IMG/VR virus record: IMGVR_UViG_3300037117_000093
Coordinates: 1-58,168 of that record
Length of the DNA: 58,168 bases
Source of the DNA: a virus
Direction: 5' to 3' (one strand)
Shown here: piece by piece, positions 31,894 through 38,085 of the stretch
Position numbering within the stretch: position 1 is the stretch's first letter
How the letters are laid out: each line of letters starts with the position of its first letter
Made by a program: the position numbers and the translations under genes
The notes under the pieces: generated by a model
The model's database searches: none
The model's input: only the letters and a program-made list of their open reading frames with translations
Told to the model about the DNA's origin: nothing

Positions 31894-32343
31894 TCAAGAC
31901 GGTTTCGTGCGGTCTCCGCTCTTGTTCCACGGCTTGAACATCTTGATATTCTCCGGCGCATAGTCGGGATGCGACCAATCGCCATTGAAAGTCACCGCGC
32001 GGTCATCGATGGTCAACAGCGCCGCCGGTTTGAACCAGGGCCAGGAAAATCGCCGATAAACCCCGGCAGCGTCGCTCCAGCATTCGGCCTCAACGCCGCT
32101 CGGTAGCGACCCGCCTTTGAGCCAGTGTTCCGTGATGGCGCGTTCCAGCCAGCGCTTCATCGCCCAACGGCCGCGAAAGCTACTGCTGCGTGAGGAATAG
32201 ATCGCGACCTTAAACCCTCCGTCGATCAGCCTGAATAACGCATCGATTGCGCCCGGCACCGGAGGATCGGGGATTTTCGCGACGCCCTGCCAGCCGCTTT
32301 CGTAGCTGTGGATCACGCCGTCGAAATCGACGCAGACCGTCAT
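31894..32343 (-). CDS. HAD-superfamily hydrolase, likely phosphatase
   Basis: ATG 32343 (ATGA coupling) starts a 149-residue protein with 'VCVDFDGVIHSY' (motif I, DxD), 'VAIYSSRSS' (motif II region) and 'ALLTIDDRAV' (motif IV, acidic pair). This is the small HAD fold often found in phages, related to polynucleotide-kinase 3'-phosphatases or nucleotidases. The substrate is unknown; a role in DNA end or nucleotide processing fits the module. Confidence 0.75.
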   Translation of the reverse strand: MTVCVDFDGVIHSYESGWQGVAKIPDPPVPGAIDALFRLIDGGFKVAIYSSRSSSFRGRWAMKRWLERAITEHWLKGGSLPSGVEAECWSDAAGVYRRFSWPWFKPAALLTIDDRAVTFNGDWSHPDYAPENIKMFKPWNKSGDRTKPS

Positions 32344-32576
32344 AATATGATCTCCACCTTCTTCGCGCCAGCCTTGCGCAAAAGCATTCGAGCCAGAACG
32401 ATGACCTGATCTCGCGGCAGCGCAATCCAATCGACCGGAACCCCGAAGTAGATATGAATGTTGCTTTGGCTGTCAGCGTCGGAAATGACGATATTCAGCC
32501 CCCCATGATCATCGGCCCGGATCATGCCCGCAGGGAACTCGCCAGTTGGTCCGACACGCCGCTTTTGCTCGCCCAT
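32340..32576 (-). CDS. Small protein between HAD and RuvC-like genes, unknown
   Basis: The 78-residue product (ATG 32576) reads as a beta-rich start ('FPAGMIRADDHGGLNIVISD') and a helical end ('PRDQVIVLARMLLRKAGAKK'). Overlaps on both sides indicate tight coupling. No family recognised. Confidence 0.6.
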   Translation of the reverse strand: MGEQKRRVGPTGEFPAGMIRADDHGGLNIVISDADSQSNIHIYFGVPVDWIALPRDQVIVLARMLLRKAGAKKVEIIL

Positions 32577-33205
32577 CAGCTTAATACCCTCCGCCCGATC
32601 CGCGCCTGCGCCGGAGCCGCGAGCGTGCCGTACAGCGGCAATTCGAGGCTCGCCCCGGCCGCGCGCCGGCTGGCAATCTCGGGCGCCACAATAAACTCCG
32701 CGTAATGCCAAAGAGCCAAAGAGTCGGCCGCGTTGTCATCTGCTACGTCATATCCGCGCTGCCGGCAGACCCGCATGACCGCGGCCTTCTTCGCGTCCCG
32801 CCCACCCCATGATCCTTTGCCGGTCCAGAACTTCACGAACTCGCCCGAGACGCACTCCCGGCACTTGATCCCGCGCTCGAATGCGATCTCCTCGACGGTT
32901 CCACTGAGCGCGAGCAAAAGCCGCAATGTCGCCGGGTTCATCGGCGGCGGACCCTTTGGCGCGCGGCTTGGGTCTGTCCCGGCACGCACAAACTGCGGGT
33001 CGCGCGGCACCGGGACGTACGGTGCCTCAAACGCCAGCAACCCTGGCTGAATCGCGATCACCCTGGACATGAGCCAGAACCGGAACCGGGATTTCTTCTC
33101 GCCGAGGCTGTCGCCCTTTGCCTTGAAGGTTTCCCATTGCGGCTCGCCACCGATTTTTCCAAAAGCCATTCCCGAAACTGTCGCCGTATCGAGCGCAATA
33201 ATCAT
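32576..33205 (-). CDS. RuvC-like Holliday junction resolvase
   Basis: The 209-residue product (ATG 33205) has the RNase H-fold signature 'MIIALDTATVSGMAFG' (Asp 6), 'GLLAFEAPYVPV' (Glu around 60) and the C-terminal acidic pair in 'YDVADDNAADSLALWHYAE'. Phage RuvC-type enzymes cut branched DNA before packaging or during recombination. It fits with the RecT and helicases in this genome. Confidence 0.85.
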   Translation of the reverse strand: MIIALDTATVSGMAFGKIGGEPQWETFKAKGDSLGEKKSRFRFWLMSRVIAIQPGLLAFEAPYVPVPRDPQFVRAGTDPSRAPKGPPPMNPATLRLLLALSGTVEEIAFERGIKCRECVSGEFVKFWTGKGSWGGRDAKKAAVMRVCRQRGYDVADDNAADSLALWHYAEFIVAPEIASRRAAGASLELPLYGTLAAPAQARIGRRVLS

Positions 33206-34173
33206 GGCGCGGGCGGATACCAGATGCCGGCGCCATTCGTTTGGATCTTGCCTTCCGCGACCAGTCGATTAAGCGCGACTTTGATCGCTTCTTCATCGGC
33301 GCCGAGCGCTTCCGCTGCGCCGATAATCGAGACAGCCCGGCTCGGCGTCTCTGCGTCGAGCCGTATGGCGAGCGTCAGCAGCCGGCCGTCGATTTCGGTA
33401 TCGTGATCGGCGCCATTTGGGGCGGCTGGTGCTGTTTCGCCTTCGACTGGCCGCTCGCGCTGACCTTCGGCGTGCCCCAACTCGTAATCGCCATGGCCAT
33501 TCTCTCCGGCGGCGTATCGCGCAGCATGGTCCCTGTTGCCGGCCAGTCCGTCAGCCTTCCCTGCGGCGCGAGCGATGTCATTCTGAGGCGCGGTATCGCC
33601 ATTCGCCTTTGCGGCGTTCTTGCTCCCAGGCGGTCGACCCCGGCGCTTCGGCGCATCGGCTGTCGGCTTAATTTCCTTCTCGACCTTCTCGGCTTGGCCG
33701 CGGAGCCACGAAGAATGCCACCGGGCGAATGCCTCAGTGCCGGGGCTGTAGCTGTTGCGGTCGGCGCGCTCGCCGGCCTTCCCGGCATCGAAACCCTCGC
33801 GGTCCACGCGCTTCAGGTCATGCACGCTCCACTGCATGGGAGCGGGCGCCGCGCCGGCCAGGTCGAGCGCGGTCTGATGGCCGACCGGCTTCCCCAGCCA
33901 TTCCATGTTGCGGCGGTAGATATTATCAGCAGCCTCGCGTTCCGCGCCTGATCGAGCCGCATCCTTCAGCGCGCGGTCGAACTCGTCGATGTCGTGCCCT
34001 TCGTTCGCGATCAGCTTGCGCAGGTCTTTCCGGCGCCGGTTGATCGACCGCACGGTTTCCTTGGCGTCGACAAGCTCGGTTTCGATTTCGGCGTGTTTCT
34101 CTACGAAACCGAGGAAGCCAGCGCGGTCTCCGCCATTTGCCCCCTGGCGCTCGGACGATAGGCTCTCTGCCAT
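33202..34173 (-). CDS. GapR-like coiled-coil protein with AT-hook and winged-helix-like end
   Basis: The 323-residue product has an N-terminal region ('FVEKHAEIETELVDAKETVR', 'LRKLIANEGHDIDEFDRALK') that resembles the DUF2312/GapR helical pair, a middle region with an AT-hook 'KRRGRPPGSK', and a C-terminal part like a winged helix ('SIIGAAEALGADEEAIKVAL', 'LVAEGKIQTNG'). DNA binding is likely. It may organise replicating DNA. The GapR link is inference. Confidence 0.65.
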   Translation of the reverse strand: MAESLSSERQGANGGDRAGFLGFVEKHAEIETELVDAKETVRSINRRRKDLRKLIANEGHDIDEFDRALKDAARSGAEREAADNIYRRNMEWLGKPVGHQTALDLAGAAPAPMQWSVHDLKRVDREGFDAGKAGERADRNSYSPGTEAFARWHSSWLRGQAEKVEKEIKPTADAPKRRGRPPGSKNAAKANGDTAPQNDIARAAGKADGLAGNRDHAARYAAGENGHGDYELGHAEGQRERPVEGETAPAAPNGADHDTEIDGRLLTLAIRLDAETPSRAVSIIGAAEALGADEEAIKVALNRLVAEGKIQTNGAGIWYPPAP

Positions 34174-34181
34174 TTCAACTC

Positions 34182-34562
34182 CTAATTCGCAGGTTCATAA
34201 GTCGTCGTCCGGCGCAGGGTGCTGCGTGGCGGCATTCCCAACGTATTCCAAATCTGCCGCACTCTCGACGCGGAAATCCCGCAACGCCGCGCAGTCTTTT
34301 CCGAACTTTCGGTTGCCCAGAACTGCCGGACGATCGCCGCATGCTCCGGTTCTTTCACCTGGTGCAGAGCGGGCTGCGGTGATGTCAGCGCGCGCTCGAT
34401 TGCGATGCGGGTCGGGGGTCGCGGCTCAGCGCCTTTTGACAGGATGCCCCGCAGAGTCCGATATGGGATGCCGGCATGCGCGGCCATCGCCGGCTCAGAC
34501 AGGCGATGCTCGGCGATATAGGCGCGCAGCGGGCCGCAGTCGAAAGGCTGGCGATCACTCAT
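34182..34562 (-). CDS. Two-HTH transcriptional regulator, candidate early repressor
   Basis: The 126-residue product (ATG 34562) has an XRE-like HTH at about residues 10-42 ('EPAMAAHAGIPYRTLRGILS') and a second HTH at about 82-112 ('SSEKTARRCGISASRVRQIW'). It is directly divergent from early operon 2, and the 30-bp palindromic operator begins 17 bp from its start. Since the same module occurs at 19.1 kb, it may control both. It could be an activator rather than a repressor. Confidence 0.7.
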   Translation of the reverse strand: MSDRQPFDCGPLRAYIAEHRLSEPAMAAHAGIPYRTLRGILSKGAEPRPPTRIAIERALTSPQPALHQVKEPEHAAIVRQFWATESSEKTARRCGISASRVRQIWNTLGMPPRSTLRRTTTYEPAN

Positions 34563-34578
34563 CGCCTGGGATCATTTC

Positions 34579-34608
34579 AGAAAATAATGCGCGATGCAAT
34601 TATTTTCT
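34579..34608. promoter_or_regulatory. 30-bp palindromic operator
   Basis: AGAAAATAAT (34579-34588) and ATTATTTTCT (34599-34608) are perfect 10-bp inverted arms around GCGCGATGCA, placed immediately before the -35 element of early operon 2. A degenerate copy sits at 19093-19120. Confidence 0.7.
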
Positions 34609-34609
34609 A

Positions 34610-34637
34610 TTGCGTTATGCGTTAGCTCCTATATGAT
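34610..34637 (+). promoter_or_regulatory. Early promoter, copy 2
   Basis: TTGCGT (34610-34615), a 16-bp spacer with GCGTTATGCGTTA, and TATGAT (34632-34637) repeat the layout at 19123-19150. The ribosome binding sites that follow (GGGAGGAACCGATG here; GGAGGACGAACCGATG there) are also alike. Confidence 0.7.
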
Positions 34638-34661
34638 AGCTGTGCACCAAGGGAGGAACCG

Positions 34662-34718
34662 ATGCCAAACAGCTTCAACGTGATGGTGAACGGCAAAGAA
34701 GTGGAGATCAGGCAATGA
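34662..34718 (+). CDS. 18-residue leader ORF of early operon 2
   Basis: ATG 34662 follows a very strong GGGAGGA site; the peptide is MPNSFNVMVNGKEVEIRQ and its stop overlaps the next ATG. It looks like a short beta-hairpin or a leader that couples translation of the next gene. Confidence 0.45.
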   Translation: MPNSFNVMVNGKEVEIRQ

Positions 34719-34936
34719 ACTACCCAAAAGATTTGAAAATTACCGAGACCAACCGGAAGAAATATGCGGCGCTGACTTCTGTCGGCGGCTGGCTGGACGT
34801 GCACGCCGAGGGGCTGAGCCTGCCGGCGCTGACTTTCGTCGGCGGCTCGCTGTACGTGCGCGCCGAGTTTAGCGCACCGCTCTTGCGGCTATACAAGGGC
34901 GGCGAAGATCGGCGCGGCTACTTGCCGAGGACGTGA
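34715..34936 (+). CDS. Short leucine-rich-repeat-like protein
   Basis: The 73-residue product has about two units of the type 'LTSVGGWLDVHAEGLSLPAL' and 'TFVGGSLYVRAE', related to the repeats of the 35047 gene but diverged. It lacks a capping domain and may be a shortened relative that seeded or decayed from the larger gene. Confidence 0.6.
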   Translation: MNYPKDLKITETNRKKYAALTSVGGWLDVHAEGLSLPALTFVGGSLYVRAEFSAPLLRLYKGGEDRRGYLPRT

Positions 34937-34964
34937 TTGCGGCTGAGTCGAAGGAGATCGAGCG

Positions 34965-35030
34965 ATGATCAGCAAGTTGCGGACTTACGCCGAGCGCAGA
35001 CGGCGATCGGGAAGTTGGTATCAGAGATAG
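34965..35030 (+). CDS. 21-residue basic micro-ORF
   Basis: ATG 34965 follows AAGGAGATCG with good spacing; the peptide (MISKLRTYAERRRRSGSWYQ...) is strongly basic. Expression is plausible from the ribosome binding site alone. Confidence 0.3.
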   Translation: MISKLRTYAERRRRSGSWYQR

Positions 35031-35046
35031 AGAGAGATATCGGGCG

Positions 35047-35643
35047 ATGAAAAATTACGTGATAGTGGACGGCAAGCGGATGAGCGTTGCTAAATTTCAG
35101 GCAGCGAAGGGCCTCAGCGTCGGCGGCTCGCTCTACCTCAGCGGCACGGCGATCACGGCGCTGCCCGAGGGGCTGAGCGTCGGCGGCTGGCTCGACCTCA
35201 GCGGCACGGCGATCACGGCGCTGCCCGAGGGGCTGAGCGTCGGCGGCTTGCTCTACCTCAGCGGCACGGCGATCACGGCGCTGCCCGAGGGGCTGAGCGT
35301 CGGCGGCTGGCTCGACCTCAGCGGCACGGCGATCACGGCGCTCCCCGAGGGGCTGAGCGTCGGCGGCTTGCTCAACCTCAGCGGCACGGCGATCACGGCG
35401 CTGCCCGAGGGGCTGAGCGTCGGCGGCTCGCTCGACCTCAGCGGCACGGCGATCACGAACGTCTTTTATGGTGCCACCGACCGGCGACGCTATCGGTTCT
35501 CCGGCGCGCGGTTGGCGAATGGTTGGCGCGTCTTAGCCGGCTGCCGGAATTTCTCGCCGGATGAGGCGCGGAGGCATTGGGCTGGCAATGCGGAATGCCT
35601 GGCGCTCGCCGAGGCAGTGATCGCAGCGGAGACCGGACGATGA
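35047..35643 (+). CDS. 60-bp-repeat protein with leucine-rich-repeat-like solenoid
   Basis: The 198-residue product has a short N-terminal cap (MKNYVIVDGKRMSVAKFQAA), six nearly identical 20-residue units of the form L-S-V-G-G-x-L-x-L-S-G-T-A-I-T-A-L-P-E-G (about residues 23-137), and a C-terminal cap rich in aromatic residues ('RYRFSGARLANGWRVLAGCR'). Only two positions vary between units (Ser/Trp/Leu and Tyr/Asp/Asn), which would line one face. It likely forms a binding solenoid. The target is unknown. Confidence 0.75.
   Translation: MKNYVIVDGKRMSVAKFQAAKGLSVGGSLYLSGTAITALPEGLSVGGWLDLSGTAITALPEGLSVGGLLYLSGTAITALPEGLSVGGWLDLSGTAITALPEGLSVGGLLNLSGTAITALPEGLSVGGSLDLSGTAITNVFYGATDRRRYRFSGARLANGWRVLAGCRNFSPDEARRHWAGNAECLALAEAVIAAETGR
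35111..35460 (+). repeat. Six tandem 60-bp repeats
   Basis: Units are almost identical at DNA level. Differences concentrate in one codon (TCG, TGG or TTG) and another two codons later (TAC, GAC or AAC). Units 2-3 and 4-5 form a 120-bp higher-order pair. One silent change (CTG to CTC) marks the start of unit 5. Confidence 0.9.
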
Positions 35644-35822
35644 TCAGCGGTCTCTACCCGGCAACGCTTTCGCAGCAGAGCCCGGCGCGCTCGCTCGAAA
35701 CGCTGCTCGCCGAACTGGTCGAGCGCTTCAACGCGTTGCCGATGACCGATCCGGCTCGCGGCAAACTGGCGGCGAGAATACGCCAGATCGAGGATGAGAT
35801 TGCAGCGAGGCTACCGCTATGA
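35640..35822 (+). CDS. 60-residue helical protein
   Basis: ATG 35640 overlaps the repeat gene's stop. The product is helical ('SLETLLAELVERFNALPMTD', 'KLAARIRQIEDEIAARLPL') and its last codons overlap the next ATG. Function unknown. Confidence 0.6.
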   Translation: MISGLYPATLSQQSPARSLETLLAELVERFNALPMTDPARGKLAARIRQIEDEIAARLPL

Positions 35823-35920
35823 TCGCTCGTAACCTCTTGTCAGACGCATTCGACCGTGCCGGGTCGTTCTTCGCCGGCCTCGCGCTGGCGGCGGCGATCT
35901 TCGTGCTGTTCTGCTGGTGA
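35819..35920 (+). CDS. 33-residue single-span membrane protein
   Basis: ATG 35819 is coupled to the previous stop. The peptide has a charged start (MIARNLLSDAFDRAG) and one transmembrane helix (SFFAGLALAAAIFVLFCW) reaching the C-terminus. It may be an early membrane-active or superinfection protein. Confidence 0.5.
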   Translation: MIARNLLSDAFDRAGSFFAGLALAAAIFVLFCW

Positions 35921-35925
35921 GCGTG

Positions 35926-36093
35926 ATGACGAGCCGCACCAATATTGAGTTCTCCGGCGAATTGCGCGGCGATTTGGCCGAGCGGTTCCGCAAGGAGTGC
36001 GAGCGCCGCAAGATCGAGCCGGCGACATTGGCCGCCGACATCCTCGAAACGGTCATCAAAGACGACCTGTTCGCGGCGGTGCTCGATGCCTGA
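35926..36093 (+). CDS. Ribbon-helix-helix-like small protein
   Basis: The 55-residue product (ATG 35926) starts with a short strand ('TNIEFSGELRGDLAERFRKE') followed by two helices ('EPATLAADILETVIKDDLFA'), the size and layout of an Arc/CopG-type DNA-binding dimer. The match is by pattern only. Confidence 0.55.
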   Translation: MTSRTNIEFSGELRGDLAERFRKECERRKIEPATLAADILETVIKDDLFAAVLDA

Positions 36094-36304
36094 CCTATTC
36101 CCGCCGAGCATCGAACAGCAGATCGGCTGCGTGGAGCGCGAATGCCGCATGCGCGAGGCCGTGTACCCGAGGCAGGTCGCGCGCGGAAAGATGAATCAGG
36201 ATGACGCCGACCGCGAGCTTGCGGCGATGCGCGCCGTGCTCGAAACGCTGCGCCGGGTGCGCGTCGGCGAGACGCGGCCGGCCTGGGAGAGGAATGGGGA
36301 ATGA
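36086..36304 (+). CDS. Small helical protein, unknown
   Basis: The 72-residue product (ATG 36086, overlap of 8 bp) is charged and helical ('FPPSIEQQIGCVERECRMRE', 'DADRELAAMRAVLETLRRVR'). It resembles small phage proteins placed before recombination genes. Function unknown. Confidence 0.6.
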   Translation: MPDLFPPSIEQQIGCVERECRMREAVYPRQVARGKMNQDDADRELAAMRAVLETLRRVRVGETRPAWERNGE

Positions 36305-36645
36305 TCGCGCAGCGCCGCATGGATCGTCCCGAGCCGGGCTTCTGGCTAGTGCGCCTCGCCAAAGGCGCGCCTCGGGTGCCGGCTTGCATCCGGGTCGTGC
36401 AAACGCTCGCCGAACCCGGCGATCCGCTCAACCTAATGGACCGTTCGCCGTTCATTGCGGCATTCGTCGCCGGCGAGCCGGTCGCGGTCGATGATGTTTG
36501 GCTGCACAAGGGCGAGCCGATCACCGAGGCTGAGCACAATTTCCGGGTCGCCGATCTGCGCTGGGCGCAGCAGCACGCGCCCGATGAGCCGCAGGCCAGC
36601 CCGCGCAAGCGCATCGACCTGATGCGGGCGCCGCTTCCGTTCTGA
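36301..36645 (+). CDS. Early-middle protein of unknown function
   Basis: The 114-residue product (ATG 36301, ATGA coupling) is compact ('PEPGFWLVRLAKGAPRVPAC', 'EAEHNFRVADLRWAQQHAPD'). The 'EHNFRVADLRWAQ' segment recurs in small Alphaproteobacteria phage proteins. No role assigned. Confidence 0.62.
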   Translation: MIAQRRMDRPEPGFWLVRLAKGAPRVPACIRVVQTLAEPGDPLNLMDRSPFIAAFVAGEPVAVDDVWLHKGEPITEAEHNFRVADLRWAQQHAPDEPQASPRKRIDLMRAPLPF

Positions 36646-36667
36646 CTCACGAAAATATCAGTATGAT
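36640..36667 (+). promoter_or_regulatory. Possible promoter before the recombination genes
   Basis: TATGAT (36662-36667) is preceded at 16 bp by TTCTGA (36640-36645) in an AT-rich gap of 60 bp. The -10 is identical to the two early promoters, the -35 is weak. Confidence 0.3.
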
Positions 36668-36705
36668 CGCGCCATCGCCAATCGAGTTCTAACGGGAGAG
36701 TGAAA

Positions 36706-36927
36706 ATGAAACAGGTTACGATCACGATCGACCATGATGAGGTCGAAGAAATCCTGCGTGAGCATCTGGCGCCGATGTTCCCGGGATTGCGCATCGATGA
36801 TATCGGCGGCCTTGGGTACGGTGACGTGACGGTTCGGCTACGAAAGCCTCATCCCCCAATCGAGGCTGCGCCCGAGCAAATTGAGCCGCCGTTGCGCGTC
36901 CCACTATCCATCGAAGATGAAATCTAG
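36706..36927 (+). CDS. Small protein, unknown
   Basis: ATG 36706 follows GGGAGAG; an upstream in-frame GTG at 36700 is less likely. The 73-residue product starts 'MKQVTITIDHDEVEEILREH' and looks like a small alpha/beta fold with an acidic end. Function unknown. Confidence 0.6.
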   Translation: MKQVTITIDHDEVEEILREHLAPMFPGLRIDDIGGLGYGDVTVRLRKPHPPIEAAPEQIEPPLRVPLSIEDEI

Positions 36928-36946
36928 TTTTGAACGGGAGAGCGAA

Positions 36947-37768
36947 ATGGACCAGAACAACGACCTCGCTGAGCCGGGCATCGGCCACAATCTCGGCTTT
37001 GTCAGCCTCGACGCCGATGGCCGCGTGCTGCTCGACGCCGACGTGATGCGGGAATATCTCGACGAAGAAATCGGCGCCTTGATCGCGCGCAAGACCGAAC
37101 TGCTCGCCGGCGTCGGGCGCGCTCCGGCAACGATCGCCGATCAGGAAACCGCCGGAAAAGTCGCGGACCTGACGAAGCTGATCGCCGCGTGCATCAAGAA
37201 CGCCGAGGCTGATCGCGTTGCGCGGAAAGAGCCGTTCCTCGAGGGCGGTCGGGTGATCGATGGCGTGTTCCGCGGTATCACCGAGCCGCTGACCCGCGCC
37301 AAGGCCGATGTCGAGCGTCGGCTGACGCTGTATCAACGCGAGGCAGCCGAAGCCGAGCGTCGGCGCCGCGAGGAAATCGCCCGGCGCGAACGCGAGGAAG
37401 CCGAGCGGCTGGCGCGCGCGGCGGCAGAAGCCGAGGCCGCAGCGCAGACCGAGGCGGATGTCGATGAGGCGATCAGCGCCGATGCCCTGGCACAGCAGCG
37501 CGAGGCGGACGCGATCGCCGCGCGGAAGGCAGCGGAGGCGAAGCCGGCCGAACTGAGCCGGCAGCGCTCCGATTATGGTGCCGTCGCGAGCCTGCGCCGC
37601 TTCTGGGATATGGAGGGGCTGGACCGCGAGACACTTGACCTCAATACACTGCGCCCGTTCCTCCCGCTCGACGCGCTCGAAAAGGCCGTACGCGCCTTTG
37701 TCAAAGCCGGAGGCCGGGAGTTGAAGGGCGTGCGCATTTTCGAGAACACCGCGACTTCCGTGAGGTAG
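36947..37768 (+). CDS. Coiled-coil protein of the RecT module
   Basis: ATG 36947 behind GGGAGAG gives 273 residues. A helical N-terminal domain is followed by a charged coiled coil ('EAERRRREEIARREREEAER', about residues 125-175) and a compact C-terminal domain ('SDYGAVASLRRFWDMEGLDR', 'LPLDALEKAVRAFVKAGGRE'). Proteins with this end are often found next to RecT or Bet annealases in alphaproteobacterial phages. A role in loading or regulating the annealase is plausible. Confidence 0.7.
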   Translation: MDQNNDLAEPGIGHNLGFVSLDADGRVLLDADVMREYLDEEIGALIARKTELLAGVGRAPATIADQETAGKVADLTKLIAACIKNAEADRVARKEPFLEGGRVIDGVFRGITEPLTRAKADVERRLTLYQREAAEAERRRREEIARREREEAERLARAAAEAEAAAQTEADVDEAISADALAQQREADAIAARKAAEAKPAELSRQRSDYGAVASLRRFWDMEGLDRETLDLNTLRPFLPLDALEKAVRAFVKAGGRELKGVRIFENTATSVR

Positions 37769-37770
37769 CC

Positions 37771-38076
37771 ATGCCTGAGATCAAAACCGTAATCGTCGGC
37801 GCCAAGTTCCGCGGGCCCGGCGCCGTCACCGCGACCGCAGGGCTTGCCGAGGGCGACGATATCGAACTGCGCCGCGAGCCGAAAAACCAATACGACGCAA
37901 ACGCCTGCGCCTGCTATTTCCGTGGCGAGCATATCGGATACATTCCGGCCAAGCAGAACGGCGATATCGCCCGCGCGCTCGACGGGAGCCATGCTGTGAC
38001 GGCCGTTGTCGCCGACGCAGCAATCATGATCGGCGGCGGCATCAAGGAAGTGCCGCGGATCATCGTGCGATTTTAG
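37771..38076 (+). CDS. HIRAN-domain protein
   Basis: The 101-residue product (ATG 37771) has the HIRAN pattern: 'VIVGAKFRG', 'LAEGDDIELRREPKNQYDAN', 'ACYFRGEHIGYIPAKQN'. HIRAN domains bind 3' ends or damaged DNA and are found in repair helicases; single-domain forms occur in phages. Between the coiled-coil gene and recT it probably assists recombination. Confidence 0.82.
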   Translation: MPEIKTVIVGAKFRGPGAVTATAGLAEGDDIELRREPKNQYDANACACYFRGEHIGYIPAKQNGDIARALDGSHAVTAVVADAAIMIGGGIKEVPRIIVRF

Positions 38077-38085
38077 GAGAGAGCC

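Noticed and set aside
35253-35456. Minus-strand ORF through the 60-bp repeats
   Set aside because: Open only because the repeat unit is a multiple of three; it repeats mechanically and has no start context.
35111-35460. CRISPR-like array
   Set aside because: Units are contiguous without spacers, in frame and inside a coding region.
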